In this document: in pieces, positions 35,928-44,510 of the stretch
Numbering within the stretch: the stretch's first letter is position 1
Layout of the letters: every line of letters starts with the position of its first letter
Source: Mesobacillus subterraneus
GTDB lineage: Bacteria > Bacillota > Bacilli > Bacillales > Cytobacillaceae
Length of the DNA: 64,000 nt
Direction: 5' to 3'
Assembly: GCF_023715485.1 (NCBI RefSeq)
Contig: NZ_JAMBOF010000011.1
Coordinates: 1 to 64,000, forward strand
Notes under the pieces: model-generated
Told to the model about the DNA's origin: nothing
What the model saw: the letters and a program-made list of their open reading frames with translations, nothing else
Database searches by the model: none
Program-made: the position numbers and the translations under genes

Positions 35928-37353
35928 AAATTTCCGCTGGGCATATTTAATCCTTGCGGCTGTCATGCTCATCATAACAGGCTGCTCCAGCTCAGAAGAA
36001 AAAGCAACTTCCGCGAGTGAGCTGAAGACCGGGCTTAGCAAAGATGAAATTAGCAATGAGGCCTTTAAAGACCTCTTCCCGCTGCAATATGACAGCTACA
36101 AAAAAAATGAAAAAATGGAAGATACGAAGTACAGTGGTTCTGTTAAACGAAGCAAGTTTGACCATGATAAAGAACCTTATTTGCCGGTGCTTTTCAATGG
36201 ATACGGCTTTGCGACTGAATACAACGAGGACCGCGGACACATCTACGCAAATGAAGATATACGGGCAATCGCACGTATTACAGACAAATCAATCGGATCG
36301 TGCTTAACCTGTAAATCGACTGCAGTGCCTCATATGATTGAGGAAATGGGTGACGATTACTGGGGCGGCAATTTTAACAAAGATATTTGGCCAAAAGCAG
36401 AAGCAATGGGACATTCTCCAATTGGATGTTCGGACTGCCACGATCCACAGACAATGGACTTGCGTATCACCCGTCCAAGCTTCATCAAAGCAATGGAATC
36501 ACAGGGAATTGACATGTCCAATCCAACGAAGAATGACATGAGAAATTACGTTTGCGGACAGTGCCACGTAGAATACTATTTCGCTGCCGATAATGGCGAG
36601 GTTACATTCCCATGGGCAGAAGGCTTCAAACCGCAGGATATGTATGCATACTATGAAACTACTGCAAAGGAACAAGGTTTCGAGAAGGACTGGATTCACA
36701 ATGTGTCTGGAACACCAATGCTTAAATCACAGCATCCTGACTTTGAGACACATCTGGAAGGTCCGCATGGCAAGGCTGGGGTAACATGTGCAGACTGTCA
36801 CATGCCTTATGACCGCGTGGATGGCAAAAAGAAAATCAGTTCACACTGGTGGACATCGCCGCTGAAGACGATGGACCAATCATGCGCTACCTGCCACAGC
36901 AACAGGGAAATGGATGATCTCGAAGAACGTGTTCTTGGTATCCAGGAAACACATATGGAAGCTCTTCATAAAGCAGAGGATATCTCGATCACCTCACACT
37001 ATTATGTAAATAAAATGATCACTTCCGGTGTAAGTGAAGAGAAAATCAAGCAAGCACAGGGGCATATAAGAAAAGGTCAATGGTTCTGGGATATCGTTGC
37101 AGCTGAAAGCTCAGCCGGATTCCATAATCCGCAGGGATCGATGGATTCGTTGAGGGTTTCAATTGAAGAGTCAAATGCGGCCATTAATCTCGCAATCGAA
37201 GAATTAACCAAGAAGGGTGTAAACCTGGAAGAGCTTAAGACAGAGATTGAAAAAGTGAAGAAGGCTGTATACGACGAAAAAGATAACTTCAAGAAGAAAG
37301 ACAAAGCAATCAACAGTTACTTCCCGGCTCAACAGCCTGCTCCAAAAAAATAA
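35920..37353 (+). CDS. nrfA: Pentaheme ammonia-forming nitrite reductase NrfA
   Basis: Reduces nitrite to ammonium with six electrons outside the membrane. 477 residues with five heme sites: the catalytic CLTCK (about 128-132, Lys-ligated), then CSDCH, CGQCH, CADCH and CATCH. The N-terminus has a lipobox (ITGC, Cys22), so it is a lipoprotein held at the outer face beside NrfH. The CxxCK heme requires dedicated heme lyase activity in E. coli (NrfEFG), which makes the adjacent Ccm operon meaningful. No terminator is evident. Confidence 0.96.
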   Translation: MARNFRWAYLILAAVMLIITGCSSSEEKATSASELKTGLSKDEISNEAFKDLFPLQYDSYKKNEKMEDTKYSGSVKRSKFDHDKEPYLPVLFNGYGFATEYNEDRGHIYANEDIRAIARITDKSIGSCLTCKSTAVPHMIEEMGDDYWGGNFNKDIWPKAEAMGHSPIGCSDCHDPQTMDLRITRPSFIKAMESQGIDMSNPTKNDMRNYVCGQCHVEYYFAADNGEVTFPWAEGFKPQDMYAYYETTAKEQGFEKDWIHNVSGTPMLKSQHPDFETHLEGPHGKAGVTCADCHMPYDRVDGKKKISSHWWTSPLKTMDQSCATCHSNREMDDLEERVLGIQETHMEALHKAEDISITSHYYVNKMITSGVSEEKIKQAQGHIRKGQWFWDIVAAESSAGFHNPQGSMDSLRVSIEESNAAINLAIEELTKKGVNLEELKTEIEKVKKAVYDEKDNFKKKDKAINSYFPAQQPAPKK

Positions 37354-37805
37354 GAGAATAGTAAATTAGAGAATAGATAAATAGGAAAACATTGTGCAAA
37401 TGGTAGTTTGTACGGTGTTTTCTTTAGTTTTACAGAAAATCGGATGGGTGTCAATATTCATATCTGAGCGCACGCTTTTTTGATATTTTTCATGAGTTTT
37501 AAGGAAATTTTGCTTAACAGCTGCCTTCAATGGGAGAACATAGTGATTCTTTCTCAAATTCTTCAAGAAAACAGCTTTATTTAAGAAGGAACCCTCAATT
37601 ATTCCGCGAAAATTTGTCGAAATCCCGCAAGAATGTTGCTTTATTCCGCGAGCTGGAAATGATAAGTTATTTTATTAAAACGACTCTGAAATAATAGAAT
37701 ATTTCCACTTCAAAAACCTACATAAATTCCTATTGCAACCACCGATAAAAAGCAATAAAATTACTTTGGTATTCGAAATTTCAAACATGCAAAGGGGCGT
37801 TTTTT
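37354..37805. other. 452 bp non-coding gap between nrfA and the MFS gene
   Basis: Contains one unit of the 30 bp repeat (37601-37630) and AT-rich sequence. Short reverse-strand frames lack ribosome sites. I see no regulatory site I can name. Confidence 0.4.
37601..37630 (+). repeat. 30 bp dispersed repeat, diverged copy
   Basis: ATTCCGCGAAAATTTGTCGA and then AATCCCGCAA match the two identical units near 53.8 kb with a few differences. A partial second unit (TTATTCCGCGA) follows at about 37641-37651. Confidence 0.7.
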
Positions 37806-38993
37806 ATGCCGCGAGCCCTCTGGCTTTTAATTATTGGGATGGCAGTCAATGTTACTGGCTCTTCTTTTTTATGGCCTTTGAACACGATCTACATTCATGA
37901 GCATCTTGGCAAGTCGTTGTCGGTTGCTGGATTTGTATTAATGCTTAACTCTGCTGCCAGCGTAATCGGCAATCTTTTCGGCGGCAGCCTATTTGATAAA
38001 ATTGGCGGTTATAAGTCTATTATTCTCGGTATAGGCATCACGATCATCGCCTTGATCGGGCTTACCTTATGGCCAGGATGGCCGCAATATATTTTCTTTT
38101 TGACAGTCGTAGGATTTGGGTCGGGGATTGTCTTCCCTGCCATGTATGCGATGGCAGGGTCAGTATGGAAAGAGGGTGGCCGCAAAGCATTCAATGCCAT
38201 CTATGTTGCCCAGAACCTTGGGGTTGCGATCGGTGCCGCGCTTGGAGGTCTTGTAGCATCCTACTCGTTTCAGCTTATCTTCATGGCGAACGCAGCCATG
38301 TATTTCATCTTCATGCTGATTGCTGTTTTTGGCTACCGCAGCATCGATACTCGTGCAGCAAAGCAAACGAATATTCTCCAAGAAAATGGAATGGTCAAAA
38401 GCCGTACAAAGCTTGCGGCCTTACTGATTTTAGCAGTCGGCTATCTGCTTTGCTGGGTTGGCTATGTACAGTGGCAAACAACAATCGCAGCATACACACA
38501 GGAATTGAACATTTCATTAAATCAATACAGCATCCTATGGACCATCAATGGTGCGCTGATTGTACTTGGACAGCCGGTGGTCAATAAATTGATCAAACCA
38601 TTCCAAAGCAAATTAAAATTGCAGATTGTAATTGGAATGGTCATATTCATGGTTTCCTATGCAGTAGCAGCGGGAGCACAGCAATTCACAGGATTCGTGG
38701 CTGGCATGGTCATCCTGACAATTGGTGAGATGCTCATTTGGCCTGCTGTGCCGACTATCGCAAACGATCTCGCCCCAAAAGGACGCGAAGGCTTTTACCA
38801 GGGAATCGTCAACAGTACTGCAACCGGCGGCAGGATGGTCGGTCCGCTCATGGGCGGAATCCTCGTTGACTTGTACGGAATGCCGATGCTGTTTGCGGTT
38901 TTGATCGGCCTTATGTTTATCGGCATCTTCACCACAGTGATTTATGACCGTAAATTAAAAGAAGCGATCGGCTTGGCTGCAAGAGCTTCATAG
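37806..38993 (+). CDS. Major facilitator superfamily transporter (YttB-like)
   Basis: 395 residues with about 12 transmembrane helices, a secondary transporter. GGSLFDKIGGYKSI is the conserved cytoplasmic loop 2-3 motif; a second-half version is degenerate. It resembles the Bacillus YttB family of putative multidrug exporters. Substrate is unknown. The ATG at 37806 follows AAAGGGGCG. Confidence 0.85.
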   Translation: MPRALWLLIIGMAVNVTGSSFLWPLNTIYIHEHLGKSLSVAGFVLMLNSAASVIGNLFGGSLFDKIGGYKSIILGIGITIIALIGLTLWPGWPQYIFFLTVVGFGSGIVFPAMYAMAGSVWKEGGRKAFNAIYVAQNLGVAIGAALGGLVASYSFQLIFMANAAMYFIFMLIAVFGYRSIDTRAAKQTNILQENGMVKSRTKLAALLILAVGYLLCWVGYVQWQTTIAAYTQELNISLNQYSILWTINGALIVLGQPVVNKLIKPFQSKLKLQIVIGMVIFMVSYAVAAGAQQFTGFVAGMVILTIGEMLIWPAVPTIANDLAPKGREGFYQGIVNSTATGGRMVGPLMGGILVDLYGMPMLFAVLIGLMFIGIFTTVIYDRKLKEAIGLAARAS

Positions 38994-39155
38994 TTGTTAA
39001 AGCTGGAACAGCCTAACCTGCTAAGAAGGATAGTCACAATATCTGCATTTTTTCTCGATAGAAAATGCACAATTTGCGACTAATATAGAACTGTGGGATA
39101 CAAGATTTACAATATGAAAAAAACATACTGAAAGGAAAATGGGGGTGTATACAAA

Positions 39156-39683
39156 ATGAAATTAAAAATCCTCGCGGTAACATTCTTGGCTGCAGGTTTG
39201 TTATCTGCCTGTGGTGACGGAGAAAAAACCTCCTCAACCGAAAAAGAACCGAAAGACATTAAGGAATTGGTAAGTGATTACAGCTCAGGCAAGATAAAAG
39301 GACAGAACGTCTCAATCACATCCCAGGAACTTATTATTGCTGAAAGCGACGGAAACAAGCAGGTATATGACTTGTCAGAAGAAGACTTTTTTGTTTCGAT
39401 CGCACCTTACGAAAATGAAACTCATCCTTGAACAAATCATAACTTGACAGGTTGTCAAGGTGAGATGGTTGAAAAAGAGTTTGATGTATACATTGAAGAC
39501 ATGGACGGCAATGTTGTCATGGACGAAAAGGTGAAATCGCAGCAAAACGGATTCATCGATTTGTGGCTGCCAAGAGATAAAAAGTTCCGAACAAAGATTG
39601 AATACAATGGAAAAATGGTGGAATCAGAAATCTCCAGTTTTGAGAACGACGCTACATGCATTACGACGATGCAGTTGATGTAG
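39156..39683 (+). CDS. CueP-type copper-binding lipoprotein with one in-frame TGA (Sec candidate or nonsense)
   Basis: Read through one TGA (39429-39431) the gene encodes 175 residues of a CueP-family periplasmic/surface copper protein. Lipobox LSAC (Cys19), then SIAPYENETHP, the TGA at position 92, NLTGCQGE (Cys100), LWLPRDKKF, and TCITTMQL (Cys168). In Salmonella CueP the copper-related cysteines are 96, 104 and 172 (recalled); the same spacings (8 and 68) are kept if the TGA is a cysteine equivalent. No other lesion occurs in the second half. Either selenocysteine insertion, a recent TGC/TGT to TGA mutation, or a sequence error. Conventional annotation would give a 91-residue fragment (39156-39431). 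GGGGGTG precedes the ATG. Confidence 0.75.
39443..39459 (+). promoter_or_regulatory. SECIS-like hairpin 3' of the in-frame TGA
   Basis: CTTGACAGGTTGTCAAG forms a perfect 7 bp stem with triloop GGT, the loop beginning 19 nt after the TGA. Bacterial SECIS elements are short stem-loops just downstream of UGA with a G at the start of the loop. It also encodes conserved residues (NLTGCQ), so it may be coincidence. Confidence 0.4.
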
Positions 39684-39686
39684 ATG

Positions 39687-39713
39687 AAAAGCACCTGATT
39701 AGGTGCTTTTTTA
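39687..39713 (+). terminator. Terminator of the CueP gene
   Basis: AAAAGCACCT and AGGTGCTTTT pair over GATT with a T-run, 4 bp after the end of the read-through frame. Its place after the second half suggests that the whole 39156-39683 unit is one gene. Confidence 0.92.
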
Positions 39714-39775
39714 TTTGTCTGAGTTTGTTTTCAGAAAAGTATGATAAAATCAAAATAAAAACCAGGTGACAGATT

Positions 39776-41140
39776 ATGAATGCTAAGCTTTTACACATCC
39801 CGGCTGACATTATTGAGACGATCGTCGAGAACGCGTTCGAATGGCTTGTTGTGGTCGACAGGCAAGGAAGGATCATCTATATAAATCACAATTATTGTGA
39901 GTTCCTTGAAGTCAACCGTGAGGAAACGATTGGCAGACATGTGACTGAAGTGATTGAAAACACGAGGATGCATATCGTTGCTGAGACAGGCAAGGAAGAG
40001 TTAGCCGACCTCCAATACATAAAAGGGAATTATATGATCGCAAACCGAGTGCCAATCATCCGGAACGGGGAAGTGATTGCCGCGTTCGGTACGGTATTTT
40101 TCCGGGACACGCAGGAATGGATGAAAATGGACAGCCATGTAAAAAGTCTCCTGACAAGGATGCAGCCCTACCTTCAAAAGATCGATACGGGGGTAAAATT
40201 TACACTTGATGATATCCTTGGTGAATCAAAGCAGATTTTAAGTTTAAAAGAAAAAGTGAAAATGGTATCCAACAGCGATATTTCCATCCTGATAAGGGGA
40301 GAAAGCGGGACCGGCAAGGAACTTTTTGCTCACAGTATCCACCAGCTGAGCAGCCGGAGCCAGAAGCCGTTCATAAAAGTGAACTGCGGGGCGATACCGG
40401 AGAACCTTCTGGAATCGGAGTTATTTGGCTATGAAGAGGGAGCTTTTACTGGAGCAAAAAAGGGCGGAAAAAAAGGCAAATTTCAGCTTGCTGATGGCGG
40501 GACCCTTTTCCTCGACGAGATTGGCGATATGCCGCTCAGTATGCAGGTAAAACTTCTAAGAGCCCTTCAGGACGGGGAGATAGAACCGATTGGTTCAACC
40601 AAGTCGGTGTCAGTCAATGTGCGGATCATCGCGGCGACCAACAGGCCGCTGGAAAATATGATTGAAGAAAAACGCTTCAGGGAGGATTTATTTTACCGGA
40701 TCAATGTTGTTCCGTTCAGTGTCCCTCCATTACGGGAACGAGCAGAGGATTTAAGCCTGCTGATCGAATATTTTATCGACAAAGTGACGAATAGGCTAGG
40801 CAAGCGGATTGCCGGTTTAGACAGTGATGTCATTTCCGTCCTTAAATCGTATAGCTGGCCGGGGAATATCAGGGAGCTGGAGAATGTGATTGAGGCCGCA
40901 GTCCATTTAACTATAGGCGAACAGGTCACGCTCGAATCCTTGCCGGATTATCTTCAGACACAAAACGCTTTATATCGATTCAATAATAAAAAGCTCAAGG
41001 ATATTATAGAAGAAACAGAAAAATGGGTGCTCAAGCAAAGTCTGGATCGAAATAATGCCGACAAAGCCCTTATGGCAAAGGAGCTAGGGCTAAGCAGGTC
41101 CACCCTATATGAAAAACTCAATAAATACAATTTATTGTAG
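39776..41140 (+). CDS. Sigma-54-dependent transcriptional activator (PAS-AAA+-Fis)
   Basis: An enhancer-binding protein of 454 residues that would activate the GntP/hydroxybutyrate genes. PAS sensor domain (about 12-115), AAA+ domain with Walker A GESGTGKE, the sigma-54 contact loop ELFGYEEGAFTGA, Walker B TLFLDEIGD, arginine-finger region, and WPGNIREL, ending in a Fis-type HTH (KALMAKELGLSRSTLYEKL). Neighbouring TCCG...CGGA palindromes are its likely binding sites. Signal ligand unknown; by context probably hydroxybutyrate or a related acid. Confidence 0.92.
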   Translation: MNAKLLHIPADIIETIVENAFEWLVVVDRQGRIIYINHNYCEFLEVNREETIGRHVTEVIENTRMHIVAETGKEELADLQYIKGNYMIANRVPIIRNGEVIAAFGTVFFRDTQEWMKMDSHVKSLLTRMQPYLQKIDTGVKFTLDDILGESKQILSLKEKVKMVSNSDISILIRGESGTGKELFAHSIHQLSSRSQKPFIKVNCGAIPENLLESELFGYEEGAFTGAKKGGKKGKFQLADGGTLFLDEIGDMPLSMQVKLLRALQDGEIEPIGSTKSVSVNVRIIAATNRPLENMIEEKRFREDLFYRINVVPFSVPPLRERAEDLSLLIEYFIDKVTNRLGKRIAGLDSDVISVLKSYSWPGNIRELENVIEAAVHLTIGEQVTLESLPDYLQTQNALYRFNNKKLKDIIEETEKWVLKQSLDRNNADKALMAKELGLSRSTLYEKLNKYNLL

Positions 41141-41183
41141 TCCGAAAATCCGGAAAGGTGTCCGGGTTTTCGGATTTCTTTTT
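41141..41183 (+). terminator. Terminator that also carries two activator-type palindromes
   Basis: TCCGAAAATCCGGA (41141-41154) pairs with TCCGGGTTTTCGGA (41161-41174), followed by T-rich sequence. The same palindrome recurs at 41299, so the pair may double as an upstream activating sequence at about -240. Confidence 0.8.
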
Positions 41184-41298
41184 TTCTAGCAATTTATAAT
41201 GAGTTTTTCACTGTAGGAATGCTGAAAAAAACAGTGAGCACGGGACAGGTTTTGCCCAATGATGACTATTAAATACCTGAAATGAAAAATTGATAGAG

Positions 41299-41312
41299 TC
41301 CGAAAATCCGGA
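41299..41312. promoter_or_regulatory. Probable upstream activating sequence
   Basis: TCCGAAAATCCGGA, identical to 41141-41154, centred about 85 bp upstream of the predicted sigma-54 start site, a normal enhancer distance. Confidence 0.6.
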
Positions 41313-41363
41313 TTTAAATTGCAGAAAATTTAGAATAATGTTGATGTTAGCATGTTTTTAAAG

Positions 41364-41380
41364 TTGGCATGAAAGTTGCA
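41364..41380 (+). promoter_or_regulatory. Sigma-54 (-24/-12) promoter of the GntP/bdh operon
   Basis: TTGGCATGAAAGTTGCA: GG at 41366-41367 and GC at 41378-41379, separated by exactly 10 nt, matching TTGGCAC-N5-TTGCW in all but one base. Transcription would start near 41391, leaving a 120 nt leader. Confidence 0.85.
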
Positions 41381-41510
41381 ATATATAAAATAGCTATTTT
41401 ATTTCAAGTCTTACTTTTTGAAAGCGTTGACATTTTTAATGAACGGGAGGGCAGAGGTTTATCAATTTACATTTATAAACGACTTAATAAACAAACAAGG
41501 GGGAAAAGGA

Positions 41511-42830
41511 ATGCTGAGCATGATTGGTTTGATTGGCGGGCTGGCATTATTGATTTATTTAACAATGAGGGGAATGAATTTACTTATTGTTGGTCCGATT
41601 TCTGCTTTATTTGTTGCATTATTTAGTGGCATGCCGCTATTCCCGCAGTTGGCGGAAGAAGGGGCAGCTAATTTTCTAAGCAACTACATGGCTGGTTTCT
41701 CTGGTTTCGTCACTTCATGGTACATGATGTTCTTGCTTGGTGCGATTTTTGGGAAGGTAATGGAAGACAGCGGCGCGGCTGACAGCGTGTCAGAATACAT
41801 CGTAGGAAAGTTCGGGATGAAATATGCTGTGCTGGCGATCGTCATTGCCTGTGCCGTATTGACTTATGGCGGAGTAAGTTTGTTCGTCGTCGCATTTTCG
41901 GTTTATCCAATGGCATTGAGCTTGTTCAGGCAGGCTGACCTTCCAAGGCGGTTCATCCCTGCAGCATTGGCCTTCGGTTCGGTTACCTTTACGATGACTT
42001 CAGCTGGGTCTCCGGAAATCCAGAACTGGATTCCGATTGAATTCTTGAACACTTCTCCATATGCAGGCTGGGAGGTCAGCTTAATTGTAGCTGTCTTCAT
42101 GATGATCTTCGGCTATTGGTGGCTGAAACGCATGATCACCAAAGCAGTCGCAAAAGGCGAAAAATTTGTTTCAAGAGAAAAGGATCCAATGGCCGAAAAA
42201 CGCGAGCTTCCTCATCCTATGATGGGTCTGATTCCATTGTTGGTCGTATTGGTTATCTCGTATGTGTTCCATGATTCATTAAAACAGTCTGCCTTGATTA
42301 TTGCCCTTCTCGGAGGGGTCATCGCCACCTATGTGTTAAACCGCAAATACTTCAAAAACTTCTGGGAGGCAATCTCCGAAGGAACTTTGGGTGCCTTGAT
42401 CGCAATCGGTAATACAGCCGCTGTTGTAGGATTCGGCGGCGTTGCCAAAGCAGTGCCGGCGTTCCAGACAGCTGTTGAGGCAATGACGAATATTCCGGGA
42501 AGCCCGTTAATCGGTGCTGCTGTCGCAGTCAGTGTAATTGCAGGTATGACTGGTTCAGCTTCAGGAGGCCAAGTAATCGCACTGCCGCTACTTGCACCGC
42601 ACTACATGGATATGGGTGTAAATCCAGAAGCGCTCCACAGGGTAGCAGCGATTTCCTCCGGGGCCCTCGATTCATTGCCTCACAACGGTTATGTCGTAAC
42701 AACAGTAAGAGCGATCTGCGGCGAATCCCACCAGGATGCATATAATCCTGTCGCTGCAGTGACAGTAATTGTTCCGTTAATCGGCGTTGCGATTGCGATT
42801 GTTCTCTTCTCACTTGGACTGGGAATTTAA
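41511..42830 (+). CDS. GntP-family permease, probable 3-hydroxybutyrate/organic acid transporter
   Basis: A proton-coupled uptake protein of 439 residues with about 12-14 membrane segments. Typical family stretches: GYWWLKRMI loop, GFGGVAKAVPAFQ and GMTGSASGGQVIAL. The ATG at 41511 (MLSMIGLIGG) follows GGGGGAAAAGG; the longer frame from 41418 lies in the leader. Pairing with a 3-hydroxybutyrate dehydrogenase suggests the substrate. Confidence 0.9.
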   Translation: MLSMIGLIGGLALLIYLTMRGMNLLIVGPISALFVALFSGMPLFPQLAEEGAANFLSNYMAGFSGFVTSWYMMFLLGAIFGKVMEDSGAADSVSEYIVGKFGMKYAVLAIVIACAVLTYGGVSLFVVAFSVYPMALSLFRQADLPRRFIPAALAFGSVTFTMTSAGSPEIQNWIPIEFLNTSPYAGWEVSLIVAVFMMIFGYWWLKRMITKAVAKGEKFVSREKDPMAEKRELPHPMMGLIPLLVVLVISYVFHDSLKQSALIIALLGGVIATYVLNRKYFKNFWEAISEGTLGALIAIGNTAAVVGFGGVAKAVPAFQTAVEAMTNIPGSPLIGAAVAVSVIAGMTGSASGGQVIALPLLAPHYMDMGVNPEALHRVAAISSGALDSLPHNGYVVTTVRAICGESHQDAYNPVAAVTVIVPLIGVAIAIVLFSLGLGI

Positions 42831-42917
42831 TGGGGATTATTTTTCGTAAATAGAGTTGTAGTTGTTCATGTTATTTCTAAGTAAAAGAGTCAGAGCCTTT
42901 ATGAGAGGAGTCATCAG

Positions 42918-43694
42918 ATGGTACAAAATAAAGTAGTGCTGATTACCGGAGCCGCCCAGGGAATCGGTTACGAGATTGGCAAAAGCTTTGCTGAAAATGG
43001 CGGGAAGGTTTTCTTGACGGATCTGCAGGAAGAAGCTGTGAAAAAAGCAACGGTGAGCCTGCGTGATTTAGGATATGAAGCATCGGGAATGAAATGTGAT
43101 GTTACGAATGAAATGGAAATTGAACAGGCAATCGCAAAATGCGTCGAGGAGTTTGGCCGTGTCGATGTCCTTATTAACAATGCAGGTTTGCAATACGTCT
43201 CATTGATAGAGGACTTCCCGACTGAAAAATTCGAATTGCTGATTAAAGTGATGCTGACTGCACCTTTTATAGCCATGAAGCATGCTTTGCCAGTCATGAA
43301 AAAGCAAAACTTCGGCCGGGTTATCAATATGGCTTCAATCAACGGGCTCGTCGGCTTTGCCGGAAAAGCCGCATATAATAGTGCCAAGCACGGAGTAATC
43401 GGCCTGACAAAGGTTGCAGCCCTGGAAACGGCACAGCATGGCATCACCGTAAATGCAGTCTGCCCGGGTTATGTAGATACACCTCTTGTGCGAAACCAGC
43501 TTTCAAGCCTGGCGGAGACTAGGAATGTTCCGCTCGAAAAAGTACTCGAAGAAGTGATTTTCCCGCTAGTACCGCAAAAACGGCTATTAGCTGTAGAGGA
43601 GATTGCTAATTATGTTCTCTTCCTTGCGAGCGACAGTGCAAAAGGAATCACAGGCCAGGCGGCAGTCATTGATGGAGGCTATACAATTCAATAA
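42918..43694 (+). CDS. 3-hydroxybutyrate dehydrogenase (SDR family)
   Basis: Oxidises D-3-hydroxybutyrate to acetoacetate with NAD. 258 residues: cofactor motif TGAAQGIG, NNAG, catalytic Ser (NMASING), Tyr and Lys (YNSAKHG). The substrate-loop TPLVRNQL and the Gln-rich region fit BdhA-type enzymes. AGAGGAG precedes the ATG. It lies 87 bp after the permease under the same sigma-54 promoter. Other SDR substrates cannot be fully excluded. Confidence 0.88.
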   Translation: MVQNKVVLITGAAQGIGYEIGKSFAENGGKVFLTDLQEEAVKKATVSLRDLGYEASGMKCDVTNEMEIEQAIAKCVEEFGRVDVLINNAGLQYVSLIEDFPTEKFELLIKVMLTAPFIAMKHALPVMKKQNFGRVINMASINGLVGFAGKAAYNSAKHGVIGLTKVAALETAQHGITVNAVCPGYVDTPLVRNQLSSLAETRNVPLEKVLEEVIFPLVPQKRLLAVEEIANYVLFLASDSAKGITGQAAVIDGGYTIQ

Positions 43695-43695
43695 A

Positions 43696-43738
43696 AAAAT
43701 GAGCCGGCATCCACTGAAGGAAGCCGGCTCATTTTTTT
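43696..43738. terminator. Bidirectional terminator between bdh and lutC
   Basis: ATGAGCCGGC and GCCGGCTCAT pair, flanked by A- and T-runs on both sides, 50 bp from the lutC stop on the other strand. Confidence 0.92.
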
Positions 43739-43790
43739 ATATTTATTGAAAGGTCATCAATTCGTTGATTTGAAGGAAACCTAACCAGTC

Positions 43791-44510
43791 TTACAGATCA
43801 TCAATTACGATATAGGTTGCTTTTACGGGTCCATGCACGCCAACAACGAGGTTCAGCTCAATGTCTGCAGAATTGCTTGGGCCGGTAATAAAGTTAATGC
43901 ATGATGCTACCTGACTACCTGAGTGGTGCAATTCGCGCAATTCACGCGCTGCCTGGGTAATCCTTGGTACGATGGTGCTCTTGGGAATAAGCGCAATATA
44001 AGTGGCTGGAAGGAAGCTGACTGTCCGGCCTTTGTCCTTATCGCTGAATAACACAACCGTGCCAGATTCGGCGAGGGTCATTTCACTGATTGTGATGCCG
44101 ACATTCGCTTTTTCTGCCTGACGGATATTTTCTTCCCCTTTAGTATGGTCCCACTCATACACTTCAATGTTATTTGATGGCCATTCCTTTTTCATAAGAG
44201 AATCGAGTCCCCATTTTGAAAAACGGTCATCCTTCCAGGAAACGACTGGGCCGCCTCCATAGTTTGACACAACCTCATTCAACGTTTCAGGCAAATTTTT
44301 CGAATCAGTCATGACAAGGCTTGTATGAATTTTTAGGCATTGAGTTTTTAATACCTCAATCAATTCATCAGGAGTGGCTCCGTTTAAAACCTGGTCCTGG
44401 GGGCGATGTTTCCAGGCAGGCACCTTAACGCCCTTGGACAATCGGCCTCTGCCAAGTGAGCTTGCGATTTGGTCTAAAAAGGCTTCGCGGTTCTGGATTG
44501 TTCCCGTCAT
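43791..44510 (-). CDS. lutC: Lactate utilization protein C
   Basis: One of three subunits that oxidise L-lactate to pyruvate in the cytoplasm. 239 residues of the LUD (DUF162) fold: [19 protein letters not shown] and PKSTIVPRI, ending in [13 protein letters not shown], the family signature. Overlaps lutB by 4 bp. Terminal gene of lutABC. Confidence 0.95.
   Translation of the reverse strand: MTGTIQNREAFLDQIASSLGRGRLSKGVKVPAWKHRPQDQVLNGATPDELIEVLKTQCLKIHTSLVMTDSKNLPETLNEVVSNYGGGPVVSWKDDRFSKWGLDSLMKKEWPSNNIEVYEWDHTKGEENIRQAEKANVGITISEMTLAESGTVVLFSDKDKGRTVSFLPATYIALIPKSTIVPRITQAARELRELHHSGSQVASCINFITGPSNSADIELNLVVGVHGPVKATYIVIDDL

Noticed and set aside
37366-37566. 66-codon reverse ORF after nrfA
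   Set aside because: No ribosome site, low-complexity sequence.
39042-39069. TGCATTTT/AAAATGCA hairpin after the MFS gene as terminator
   Set aside because: A stem exists but no T-run follows; I could not decide on function, so it is not listed as a feature.
39100-39155. CsoR or CueR operator before the CueP gene
   Set aside because: Searched by eye for a TACCC...GGGTA or MerR-type dyad; none convincing.
42968-43447. 159-codon reverse ORF inside 3-hydroxybutyrate dehydrogenase
   Set aside because: Codon-position shadow of the SDR gene.
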